Below, piece after piece: positions 1-7,129 of a stretch of 28,648 nt of DNA (positions within the stretch are counted from its first letter, which is position 1; each line of letters begins with the position of its first letter). This DNA is from CAVVYV01 sp963818205 (lineage in GTDB: Bacteria > Actinomycetota > Thermoleophilia > Solirubrobacterales > 70-9). The notes below the pieces were generated by a model, which saw only the letters and a list, made by a program, of their open reading frames with translations, had not been told where the DNA came from and searched no databases. Location of the stretch: assembly GCA_963818205.1 (NCBI GenBank), contig CAWFRG010000002.1:1-28648 (forward strand), read 5' to 3'. The position numbers and the translations under genes were made by a program.

Positions 1-1
1 C

Positions 2-160
2 TTCGGGGGGCTCCTCACCACGCGCGGCAAGGGCAGCGGCGTGGAGACCCAGGTCCGTGGGTGGTCCGTCGTCTGGATCACAAACGGCAAGATCACCAGG
101 CGACAGGTGTTTCTCGACCGAGCCGAAGCCCTCGAAGCCGCCGGGCTGCGGGATCAGGCG
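2..160 (+). pseudogene. SnoaL-like (NTF2-fold) protein, C-terminal fragment cut by the window edge
   Basis: The frame starting at base 2 reads FGGLLTTRGKGSG, then a stretch ending in ITRRQVFLDRAEALEAAGL. A beta-strand of the type 'W..V.ITNGKI', then 'R...LDRAEALEAAG', is the usual end of small SnoaL-like polyketide-cyclase/NTF2 proteins. The normal stop after the AAGL end is missing, and the frame runs on into the start-like sequence of a second SnoaL-like gene, ending at 262. The 5' part lies outside the window, so the true gene may be longer or already broken. Ligand and reaction of this family cannot be told from sequence. Confidence 0.5.
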
Positions 161-161
161 T

Positions 162-262
162 TGACGCAGGAGAACGTCGAGCTGTCCGGGAGGCGTTTAA
201 GGCGTTCACGAGCGCACTCGAAACCTCCCGCTTTCGATGCAAAGCAACCATCCGCTCGTTAG
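162..262 (+). pseudogene. SnoaL-like protein, N-terminal fragment with a frameshift
   Basis: The codons at 162-185 read LTQENVEL, matching the (M)SQENVEL start typical of SnoaL-like proteins in this lineage. The expected continuation VREAFKAFTSALETS is present one frame over, so one base appears lost near 185. The gene then dissolves without a recognisable fold. It is joined in frame to the tail of the preceding SnoaL fragment. It shares 20 identical bases (165-184) with the SnoaL fragment at 8229 (8233-8252). Confidence 0.45.
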
Positions 263-299
263 GCTCGACGACGTGGTCGACCTCGGAGAAGGAGAAGAG

Positions 300-688
300 A
301 TGTCAGAGCAGGATGTGGAGCAGCCTTTGCGGCGCCTATCGAGACTTCAACGCCGGTAAGCCGAGACGGTCTGGGCGATCGCCGACGACAACGTCGAGTG
401 GACCGAGCCCGGTGGCGGCAACGCGCCCGGCGGAACCTTCACCGGCCCCAGGCGGTGGGCGCGCAAGGAATCGGCCCCGATACCGCAGAACTTCGACGAG
501 TTCGTCTGCAGTCCCGAGAACTTCGATGACCGGGTGATACGGTCGTGGTCGGGGGCCGCTTCTCGGGCAAGAACAAGAGTGGCGCGGACCTTGACGCCGC
601 CTTCACCGACACATTCGAATTCAAGGACGGCAAGATCGTGCGGTTCAATCACGAGGTCGACGAGGGCCGGGCGGCCGGCTGGTCCTAG
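300..688 (+). pseudogene. SnoaL-like (NTF2-fold) protein, broken by several frameshifts
   Basis: ATG at 300 begins MSEQDVEQ. The family pattern then continues in other frames: AYRDFNAG, ETVWAIADDNVEWTEPGG, GGTFTG, IPQNFDEFVCSPENFDD, GDTVVVGGRFSGKNKSG and DTFEFKDGKIVRFNHEVDE, ending in AGWS and a TAG at 686-688. At least three frame changes are needed (about 330-350, 460 and 530), so no full-length product can be made. The reconstructed protein, about 130 residues, is a normal SnoaL-like length. The VWAIADDNVEW and F.DGKI..F..E.D signatures make the family call good. Specific function is unknown. Confidence 0.7.
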
Positions 689-1124
689 CCCAGGGATCGA
701 CCGCGGGTAAACAAGATGCCGCAGGGGGTGAGCGACCGGACCCGGCGCCACCCAGGATCAACTACCCGGCGGTCTGGTTCACCGAGCTAGACCCGATGCG
801 CCGGACATCCTGAGGCGCCGGCTATGCCGAACGGCGTCGTCCTCGCCCTCGTGCTCGACTGGCCTGTGCTGCCGCGTCGCGCGAATAGGAGGAGCGAGCC
901 CACCGCTGTTGCTTCAGGCGGACGGGCATCGTCCCCTACCCCCGGTATATGTCTCCGAGGTCAGGGGAGTGCTTCCGTGGATTCCTCGGTATCTCCGAAT
1001 ACTCGGATAGTCGAGACGACTCCCTGAACCGCGGGAAGGCTCGGAAGGCTCGGAGGCGTGCGTCACGGGTCGAACCGATACTGGGCCCGCTACGTCTCTC
1101 GCTACGACGCACGGATAGTCGAAC
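689..1124. other. Gene-poor stretch
   Basis: No reading frame here has a recognisable domain or ribosome site. A short frame ending near 812 reads INYPAVWFTELDPM before a stop and may be the tail of a lost gene. Near-repeats containing GGATAGTCGA occur at about 1004-1015 and 1112-1121. No terminator or promoter could be assigned with confidence. Confidence 0.3.
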
Positions 1125-1159
1125 GAGCCCGGCGAGCTACCTGACTGCTCCACCCCGCG
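1125..1159 (-). pseudogene. 5' half of an initiator tRNA (tRNA-fMet), truncated at the anticodon
   Basis: Read on the minus strand from 1159, the sequence begins CGCGGGGTGGAGCAG, followed by TCAGGTAGCTCG and CCGGGCTC. This is the acceptor 5' strand (with the unpaired C1 of initiator tRNAs), the complete D arm with the GG of the D loop, the 5' strand of the anticodon stem with its three initiator G residues (GGG), then C32, T33 and C34. The match stops at the first anticodon base. What follows (GTTCGACTATCC) does not form the 3' half. The relic lies 14 bases beyond the stop of the gene at 1174. It could be an integration or deletion scar. Confidence 0.65.
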
Positions 1160-1173
1160 TCGCAGGGTCAAAC

Positions 1174-1758
1174 TTAGCAGCGGTCGGCGGCCATCGAACG
1201 CAGGAAGCCGCGCGTGATCCAGCGGTGCAGGCGTTGCTGCGTATGACCGTAGAGCCACGCTCCGAAGCGGGCAAAGCGCCCGCTCCCACGCAGCCACGGA
1301 TAGAAGTTGCGCACCTCCATCTGCACCCGCACCCGCGCCTGCTCGTCCGCTGGCTCGCCGTCGAGCTGCGCGACCGAGAGCCGCAGGAACCCCCGGCTCC
1401 GCCCCTCGCGCGATACGAGCAACCCGCGCTCGATCCGCCATGTCACGGCCGCCCTGTCGTCGCCGAGCTCGTACTCCGGCGCGCGGAACCGCAGCAGCAC
1501 CAGCGGGCTCCGGATCAGGACGACGGACTGATGGTCGGCGGCGTATGCCACGCGGACCAGGCCCAGCGTGACGCGCGACAGGAAGCGCCAGTACTCCGCG
1601 GCGGCGCTGTCGAGGAACTCGCGGTCGAGGATCCGCGACAGCGGCTGATCGAGGACGAGCACTCCGGCTTGGACCGACCCCAGCGCACCGGTTCGGGGCA
1701 CCTTCTCGAGCTCGTCCGGCAGCAGCCGAAGGCGGCCGGCGGGCGTGGTCGGGCTCAC
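1174..1758 (-). CDS. Conserved hypothetical protein, coupled to the upstream reductase
   Basis: 194 residues starting with GTG at 1758. The start overlaps the TGA of the preceding reductase gene as GTGA, so translation is probably coupled. I do not recognise the family. The protein has a Leu/Arg-rich first third, a middle with alternating hydrophobic residues (SVVLIRSPLVLLRF, AAVTWRIERGLL) suggesting a beta-sheet, and a basic, aromatic tail (NFYPWLRG, FGAWLYGHTQQRLHRW). There is no signal peptide or clear membrane helix. NAD(P)-binding proteins like its partner often carry a fused DUF2867 domain in other genomes. This protein does not look like DUF2867, but it occupies the place where that domain would follow. 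Confidence 0.7.
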   Translation of the reverse strand: MSPTTPAGRLRLLPDELEKVPRTGALGSVQAGVLVLDQPLSRILDREFLDSAAAEYWRFLSRVTLGLVRVAYAADHQSVVLIRSPLVLLRFRAPEYELGDDRAAVTWRIERGLLVSREGRSRGFLRLSVAQLDGEPADEQARVRVQMEVRNFYPWLRGSGRFARFGAWLYGHTQQRLHRWITRGFLRSMAADRC

Positions 1759-2666
1759 GGCGCCTCGGGATCGTCGGCGAGCGCGCGCCGCAGCGTTTCC
1801 ATGAACGGCGCGGGCTCGATCCCGAACGGCGCGGCCGCCGATGGATCCGTGACGGTGGTCGGCGTCGACAGGCCCTCGATCAGGGGGCGGGCGATCGCCG
1901 CGTCGACCGGTGTGACAAGCCCGATCCACAGCGACGAAAGCCACGGCGTCAGCAGCGGGACCGGGAGCTTCGGACGCCGCCGGGCGCCGAGCGCGTCGGC
2001 CATCCGGTCGAGCATCTCGCCGTACGAGAGCACGTCGGGCCCGCCGATCTGGACTTCCCGCCCCTCGGACGCCGCGATGTCGGGCGCCTTCGCCAGGTAG
2101 GCGACCACGTCGTCGATCCCGATCGGCTGCGTCGGGGTCGCGAGCCACGCCGGCGCGATCATCGCCGGCAGCCGCTGGACCAGATATCGCAGCGTCCTGT
2201 AGGACTCGCTCCCGGCGCCGACCACCATCCCGGCGCGGAAGTACGTCAGCGGAGGACCGTGCTCGGCGAGCATCTCCGCCGTGCGGTGGCGGCTTCGCAG
2301 GTGCCGCGATCGTGGCGGGTCGCCGAGCCCGCCGAGGTAGACGACGCGGCGAACGCCCTCGCCCTTCGCCATTCGCGCGAAGTTGAGCGCGCCGCGGCGC
2401 TCACGCTGCTCGAAGTCGCCGTTGCCGCCGCGACCCATCGCGTGGACCAGGTAGTAGGCGACCTCGGCATGCTCGCCCACGCTGCGCAGCGAGTCCGCGT
2501 CGAGGACGTCGCCCTCGCGCAGCTCGATCTTCCGATCGTCAAGGGCCGTGGCGCGCGATCTGTCCCGGACGAGGCACCGCACGTCCCACCCGCCGGCCGC
2601 GAGCTCGCCCGTGAGGCGCCCGCCGACGAAGCCCGTCGCCCCCGTTACCAGCGCCCGCCTGGACAC
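1755..2666 (-). CDS. NAD(P)H-binding atypical SDR / NmrA-like oxidoreductase
   Basis: 303 residues from GTG at 2666, beginning VSRRALVTGATGFVGGRL. The glycine-rich G-x-x-G-x-x-G motif (residues 9-15) binds the dinucleotide. Further family marks are YYLVHAMGRG, RRVVYLGGLGD, the HLRSRH segment, FRAGMVVGAGS, QPIGIDDVVAYL and IGGPDVLSYGEM. These fit the extended/atypical SDR group often labelled NAD(P)H-binding protein or NAD-dependent epimerase. The canonical catalytic YxxxK is not evident, so the substrate and even catalysis are uncertain. I chose GTG 2666 because it lies two bases after the stop of the upstream gene and just before the Rossmann strand. A longer upstream frame exists but would add a non-homologous Arg-rich leader. 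It is the middle gene of a three-gene minus-strand operon. Confidence 0.85.
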   Translation of the reverse strand: MSRRALVTGATGFVGGRLTGELAAGGWDVRCLVRDRSRATALDDRKIELREGDVLDADSLRSVGEHAEVAYYLVHAMGRGGNGDFEQRERRGALNFARMAKGEGVRRVVYLGGLGDPPRSRHLRSRHRTAEMLAEHGPPLTYFRAGMVVGAGSESYRTLRYLVQRLPAMIAPAWLATPTQPIGIDDVVAYLAKAPDIAASEGREVQIGGPDVLSYGEMLDRMADALGARRRPKLPVPLLTPWLSSLWIGLVTPVDAAIARPLIEGLSTPTTVTDPSAAAPFGIEPAPFMETLRRALADDPEAP

Positions 2667-2668
2667 GG

Positions 2669-2998
2669 TCAGCGCTTCCCGCCCGACCCTCCCCTGGGGA
2701 GCGGGACGCCGAAGCGCACGCGCTGAGGGTCGACGTCCGACACGACCGGAACACCGAGCCGCCGAGCGAGGCGATAGGTCCACGCGTACGGCCACGGGAC
2801 GGGAACCTCGGGCGCAAACCTGGCCACGGTGCCGTCCATCCGGTCGACCTCGAGCGACACCGTGGCGGTCGGCACGATCAAGCCCTCGGGAGGGCTGATC
2901 CCGGTCACCCGCACCGCCTTCGGGCCGCCGCGCGAGAGCGCGCTGCGAACGTCGCCGGCTGCGCGCGCAAGCTTGATCGGGCTCAGGTACCAGGGCAT
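2669..2998 (-). CDS. Small conserved hypothetical protein, first gene of the reductase operon
   Basis: 109 residues from ATG at 2998 (MPWYLSPIKLARAAGD). I do not recognise a named family. The protein has a short amphipathic N-terminus, a beta-rich middle (GLIVPTATVSLEVDR), an aromatic stretch VPWPYAWTYRLARRLG, and ends in a Pro/Gly/Arg-rich tail. There are no Cys residues and no signal peptide. Its TGA lies two bases before the GTG of the SDR gene, so the two are likely translated together. Upstream, 2999-3076 is shared with the plus-strand sulfotransferase relic and probably held divergent promoters. Confidence 0.65.
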   Translation of the reverse strand: MPWYLSPIKLARAAGDVRSALSRGGPKAVRVTGISPPEGLIVPTATVSLEVDRMDGTVARFAPEVPVPWPYAWTYRLARRLGVPVVSDVDPQRVRFGVPLPRGGSGGKR

Positions 2999-3076
2999 CG
3001 GCCCTGGGCTACCCCGGCCCGTTGGGGCTCAAACAGCCGCGGATCCGGGTCGAGGTCGGCCACTACGCTCCGCGGC

Positions 3077-3226
3077 GTGCCGGTGATCCGAGACCCGATC
3101 TTCGTCGGCGGGACGCAGCGCAGCGGCACGCCCGCGACGGCGGGCCTGATCGGCGCCCACGAGGCAGTCGCCGACCTGCCGCGGGAGATGAAGTTCCACG
3201 CCCACCGGCTCGGCCTGCCGGGGTGA
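3077..3226 (+). pseudogene. Sulfotransferase, N-terminal fragment
   Basis: The frame GTG 3077 to TGA 3224-3226 reads PIFVGGTQRSGTPATAGLIG, then HEAVADLPREMKFHA. The GGTxRSGT segment is the 5'-phosphosulfate-binding loop that starts sulfotransferase-family proteins, which transfer sulfate from PAPS. Normal members are 250-350 residues. Only 49 remain before the stop, and no continuation was seen downstream, where a PPOX relic begins. The Thr-Thr usually ending the loop is Thr-Pro here. This is a relic, unlikely to be active. Confidence 0.6.
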
Positions 3227-3325
3227 TCGCCGGCGACAGGCGGAATGTCAACGAGGGCATGTGCTGGGGTGAATTGCGACAGCGGTAGTCTCATGTCTCC
3301 GGCACCACGAGTTCGAGGAGGATCG

Positions 3326-3750
3326 GTGGCTGAACTCCCGCGGAGGCCCGAGAGCTGCTCGCGTCGGACGCGCTGGTCCATCTTGTGACAATCAACGGCG
3401 ACGGCAGCCCGCAGACGAGTTGCATTTGGGTCGGCCTGGACGGCGAGGAGATCGTCAAGCGCGACATCACCCTCGCCAGAAGCTTCGCAATGTCGAGCGC
3501 GACCCGCGCGTGGTGCTCTCGGTGGAGGCGAGAGCCACGACGAGGCCCGGGCTGCGCGAGTACCTCGTGGTCCATGGCAAGGCGCGCGTCGAGGAGGGGG
3601 CGCTGCAACTGCTGCAGCGCCTCGCGCACGTCGACCTCGGCCCCGAGGTGACCTTCCCGCCACCGGAATACTCCTGACCGGGCGGCTACGTGCTCCGCAT
3701 TACCCGGGAGCGGGTGGGTGGCGTCGGCCTGGGCGCGCCACGGAACGTCG
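3326..3750 (+). pseudogene. PPOX-class (probably F420-dependent) oxidoreductase, frameshifted
   Basis: The start GTG 3326 (VAELP) is followed one frame over by PAEARELLASDALVHLVTIN, then GDGSPQTSCIWVGLDGEEIV. The frame changes near 3470 to QKLRNVERDPRVVLSVEA, then LREYLVVHGKARVEEG and LLQRLAHVDLGPEVTFPP. It changes again near 3675 to GGYVLRITRERVGGVG. Together these give the full order of a small pyridoxamine-phosphate-oxidase-like fold protein, the class F420-dependent enzymes of actinobacteria (about 130-140 residues). At least three frame breaks prevent a product. Cofactor choice (F420 versus FMN) is inferred from resemblance only. Confidence 0.7.
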
Positions 3751-4236
3751 CCCATGAGAACGCTGCTGGGATCTACGCTAGGTCACGGGCATCAGCTTTG
3801 TTCGGTCCTGACCCTCGTCGCGGCGATCCGATGAAAACGCGACTCGCTCGGGCTTCAGGCTCCCGCCTTCCGATGGGAGCGGTAGCGGGCTCAGGGACTA
3901 TCACCGCTACTGCTGTTCGTCCACTGCGAGAGCCGTACGGGGGACGGTACGGACGCCTGCTCTCGGTGCCGAGGCGAGCGTCATCTTCTCGTTTGACGCC
4001 CGATGACCTGGCACACATCACCGAACCACCCTTACGGCATACCCTCAGCCCGCGTGGCGCCGAAGTGCCTGCTCAGGGCGCTGGGTGTGCCGGTGGCGGT
4101 TCCGCTAGCGAGAAAGCGCGCGGGACCGATGAGTCCGGGCGGGGTGCCCCGGTCTATAGGTGCATGGACATCCGGGCGGCATCCCCGCCGCGGACACCAT
4201 CACCAAACAAGGACCCGGCCGACGAAAGGAAGAGCA
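3751..4236. other. Noncoding stretch with two small inverted repeats
   Basis: No credible gene. Inverted repeats lie at 3859-3864/3875-3880 (GCTCCC/GGGAGC, 10-base loop) and 3933-3938/3947-3952 (CCGTAC/GTACGG, 8-base loop). Neither has a T-rich tail. The last part, with GAAAGGAAGAG at about 4224-4234, is the leader and ribosome site of the gene at 4237. Confidence 0.35.
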
Positions 4237-4839
4237 ATGTCTCAGGTGTACGTGTCCATGGCGATGTCGCTGGACGGGTTCATCACCGGACCGCACGACT
4301 ACGCCCAGAACCCGGCCGGCATCAACGGCATGCGCCTCATGGACTGGCTCGGGGGCGGCGGCAGCGACGCGAGCGGCGTCGACGCGTTCCGACCCCGCTA
4401 CCCGAATAGCCAGATCGTGTTTGACGAGGCGCTGGCCACTGGCGCGGTGATCACCGGAAAGCGGACCGGGGACTTCGCCGGCTACTGGGACGGCGACCAT
4501 CACAACGGCGTGCCGATCTTCGTTCCGACCCACCAGGCACCCGGCGAGAACCCGTTCGAGCAGGTCCACTACGTCACCGATGGCATCGCCGCCTGCGTGG
4601 AGCAGGCCAAAGCAGCCGCCGGCGACCGCGACGTCTTCATGCACGGCGCCTACACCGCCCAGCAGGCCCTCAAGGCCGGGGTGCTCGACGCCATAGAGAT
4701 TCAGCTCCGGCCGGTGCTGCTCGGCCAGGGCCGACGGCTCTTCGACGACCTTCCCCCTGAGCACATCGAACTCGACCTGGTCCGCGCGCTCCAAGCGCCC
4801 GCGACCCTGCACCTGCGCTACGAGGTCCGACACGCATGA
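4237..4839 (+). CDS. Dihydrofolate-reductase-family protein (RibD C-terminal-like)
   Basis: 200 residues from ATG 4237, with a purine-rich ribosome site (GAAAGGAAGAG) just upstream. The start MSQVYVSMAMSLDGFITGP is the usual first strand and loop of this family. Later marks are GAVITGKRTGDFAGYW, the PIFVPTHQ strand, VFMHGAYTAQQALKAGVLD and the IQLRPVLLGQGRRLFDD ending. These are NADPH-binding proteins related to the reductase half of RibD. Most members are annotated only as reductases of unknown substrate, and true folate reduction is not implied. The gene is intact and stands alone between decayed regions. It resembles the second family member at 8507 only distantly. Confidence 0.88.
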   Translation: MSQVYVSMAMSLDGFITGPHDYAQNPAGINGMRLMDWLGGGGSDASGVDAFRPRYPNSQIVFDEALATGAVITGKRTGDFAGYWDGDHHNGVPIFVPTHQAPGENPFEQVHYVTDGIAACVEQAKAAAGDRDVFMHGAYTAQQALKAGVLDAIEIQLRPVLLGQGRRLFDDLPPEHIELDLVRALQAPATLHLRYEVRHA

Positions 4840-5198
4840 CCTAGCCCGTCTCGCTTGGGGATCGTCTAACGGCACACCCACAGCTCGCGCTGTCCGACGA
4901 ATGCGAGCGTCCCCTGCGGCTCCTGGCAGGGCTGTCGCCACGGACGAGGAGGAAGAGCGGCGCAATGAGACCGGCGCGCTCCTGCTTCCCGGCGAACGCG
5001 GTCCTGACGTGCCTCGCCCGCCGCATCACCGAACCTTTTGAACACCGTGTGAACCTTCCGCCTCGCGCTCGGCCTGCCAGGCGCCCGACCGGGGTACCGC
5101 GTGAGGTACCAGAACTGAGCACAGCGGAGCGAACTCAGCTGAACTTTTAGCACCCCAGCGAACTGAGATCACCTCGATTCGGCTCGCGAACGCGATAT
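4840..5198. other. Intergenic stretch without recognisable genes
   Basis: Frames are open by composition only. Two KpnI-like hexamers (GGTACC) lie 6 bases apart at about 5094-5111, and short GAACTGAG/GAACTCAG repeats lie at 5110-5167. Nothing assignable was seen on either strand before the tRNA relic at 5199. Confidence 0.3.
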
Positions 5199-5238
<40 letters not shown>

Positions 5239-5666
5239 TCTCGGAAGGCCCTGCATATCGCGCGCTTTCCTCGTGGCGGCGGTGGCGGCCCGTCACGGCT
5301 CCGCCGCCGAGCTTTGGGCACTAGTGCCCAATCGCGTTACCGGAGATCCTCTCGCTTCGCCTTGAGCCACCACAATGCGCGAATCCGCTTGGACGTATCG
5401 AAGAGCGGTGCGTCCTGCAGCGAGTGCCGGCTCGGCGGCGGCCGTTGGGCCGGACTCCCCTTCCTCGCACTAAGGAGGCGTCTGAAGTGGAGCCGTCCGA
5501 CGTCCCCTCCCCGCCACAGCGAGCGTCTGGCACCCGGTGGCAAAGACGCTCGCTTTGCATGGAATGTCATGACGGGGCACCGCTACCCCGTAACTGAAAA
5601 GGGGCCTCCGCCACGCTCACTAGAACGGCGGTTGGCACTGCTGTTCCAGGAGAGAGGAGACCCGGC
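5239..5666 (+). other. Leader region of the first IS110-family element, with hairpins
   Basis: No gene is seen. It contains the palindrome GGGCACTAGTGCCC (5316-5329) and a perfect 11-bp inverted repeat 5518-5528/5544-5554 (AGCGAGCGTCT and its complement, 15-base loop). IS110 elements carry a long noncoding end upstream of the transposase that encodes a guide RNA. This stretch has the right position, about 130 bases before the transposase start. The element boundary is not defined. Confidence 0.35.
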
Positions 5667-6685
5667 GTGAACTATGTCGGAATCGATTGGGCCTATGGTC
5701 GGGCGGCCTGGTGCGCGGTCAGAGATCGGGGGGGAGATCGCAGCGAAGGCCTGATCTCCGCCGACGAGGATGGCCTCGCCCGGCTTGTTTTGCGGCCTCG
5801 GCAGCGAAGTGAAGCCGGCGGTGGAGATGATGAGCGGGGCGGTCTGGGTCCAGGACCAGCTGCAAGCACGGGCTGGTCGGTGGAGGCCGCCCACGCGCGC
5901 AAGGTCAGAGACGTCGCTCCGCTCGCCTGCAAGACCGACAAGGTCGACGCCGGGTCCTCGCCGAGCTCTCGCCGGCGAGACCTCGTCCCCGCGCTCTGGG
6001 TGCCCACGCCCGAGGACCGCGCGCTCCGCGCTGCTCCGCCGCCGCGCCCACCTGGTCAAGCACCGCCCTCCGCCCGCAACCGGATCTTCGGCCTGCTGAC
6101 CCAGTTCGGGCTTCACGCTCTCAGCTTCGCCGGCTGGCAAGCCCGACGGAGCCGAGCTGCTCGAGCGCCGCGGGGTGCCGCCGGTCTGGCGAGCCTCGAT
6201 CGCCGAGCTTGTCGAGCTGGCCGAGGAGCTGGACCGCTGAATCGACCCGATCGACCGCGGCCCGCCCCGCTGGCGCAAGTTCAGACGCCGCGCCCAGCTG
6301 CTCCCGACGATCCCCGGGGTCGGGGCGCTGATCGGCCTCACCTTAGCCGCCGAGATCGGCGAGGTCTCGCGCTTCGCCGGCCCAGGAAGCTGGTCGGCTA
6401 CGCGGGCCTGGCGCCGAGGGTCAGCCAGTCGGCGAGGCGCTCGGCGACCGGCGTGCTATCGAAGGCGGGCCCACGACGCTCCGCTGGGCCGCGGTCGAGG
6501 CCGCCAACAGCGCCTGGCGCCCGACCAATCCCTTCCACGCGCACTACCTCCGGGTCGCGGCTCGCCACGGAAATAACCCGGCCAAGTCTGCGGTCGCGCG
6601 CAAGCTGTTCATCGCCGCCGGGCACATGCTTCGCGCAGCGAGCGATTCAGCCAACCTGCCCCGGCGAGCTCCTCCCGCTTTCTGA
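5667..6685 (+). pseudogene. IS110-family transposase, multiply frameshifted
   Basis: The GTG start at 5667, after GGAGAGAGGAGAC, begins NYVGIDWAYGRAAWCA, the first RuvC-like strand with the catalytic Asp. A change of frame gives VKPAVEMMSGAVWVQDQLQA (conserved Glu), then back to HARKVRDVAPLACKTDKVDA (third acidic motif). Further frames give LVPALWVP, ARNRIFGLLTQFGLH, SIAELVELAEELDR, TIPGVGALIGLTLAAEIGEV and RKLVGYAGLAPRVSQS. The last is the C-terminal Transposase_20 region. The end reads AASDSANL to a TGA at 6683-6685. At least six frame breaks are needed, so it is inactive. It belongs to a different IS110 subgroup from the element that follows at 7130. Confidence 0.8.
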
Positions 6686-6929
6686 CCGCCCGACGGTCCC
6701 GCATGGAATTGAGACGCCGGGGCCGCTCCCAGGTACGATCTGCGCCCAGAGCGCCGAAAGAGAAATGAGCCACTCATCCACCAGCTGGGAGCGGCACGAG
6801 GAAACCGATCCCCGCTGGACGATCACCCCTTGACAGCCGGGACGTCTTCAAAGAGAAAGCGGCACTCCGTGGCGAGATACTGCGCGGTCACTGTCACCGT
6901 CCGGCGTCACGGAGCGGTGGCGTCCGACC

Positions 6930-7045
6930 GAGCCGGTTGGTTCTCGGACGACGGCGAGCTGACCCAGATACTGCCTGTCGGCCGGAGGCCTGACCTGCAT
7001 CGCGTTGTGTCGCTCGCCGTCGTCCGAGGATCGCCGGCGTGACCT
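6930..7045 (+). ncRNA. Candidate IS110 bridge (guide) RNA region
   Basis: A perfect 17-bp inverted repeat, 6943-6959 with 7012-7028, encloses a 52-base loop (6960-7011). Inside the loop a second hairpin forms from GTCGGCC (6977-6983) and GGCC-T-GAC (6987-6994), closed by GGA. The structure lies about 100 bases upstream of an IS110 transposase start and codes for nothing recognisable. IS110 elements are known to express a structured RNA from this position whose loops pair with target and donor DNA. RNA ends and guide bases cannot be fixed without comparing copies. Confidence 0.5.
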
Positions 7046-7129
7046 GATAGGAGCGTGCTCTTGCCCCAGTGAGGCGTGTCCGCCGGAGATCCGACCGTTG
7101 ACACGCCAAGCATAGGAGGAGCGCAAGAG

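Noticed and set aside
949..2100. 383-codon plus-strand frame opposite the SDR operon
   Set aside because: Arg/Pro/Ser-rich shadow. It runs across the tRNA relic and two real minus-strand genes.
3930..3955. Resemblance of AGCCGTACG...GTACGG to group II intron domain V
   Set aside because: Only the outer stem is similar. The internal bulge, the tetraloop region and the 34-base spacing are absent, and no intron reverse transcriptase is nearby.
4841..5153. Short minus-strand frames between the DHFR-family gene and the tRNA-Ala relic
   Set aside because: No family resemblance, and two overlapping frames are equally open, as expected from base composition.
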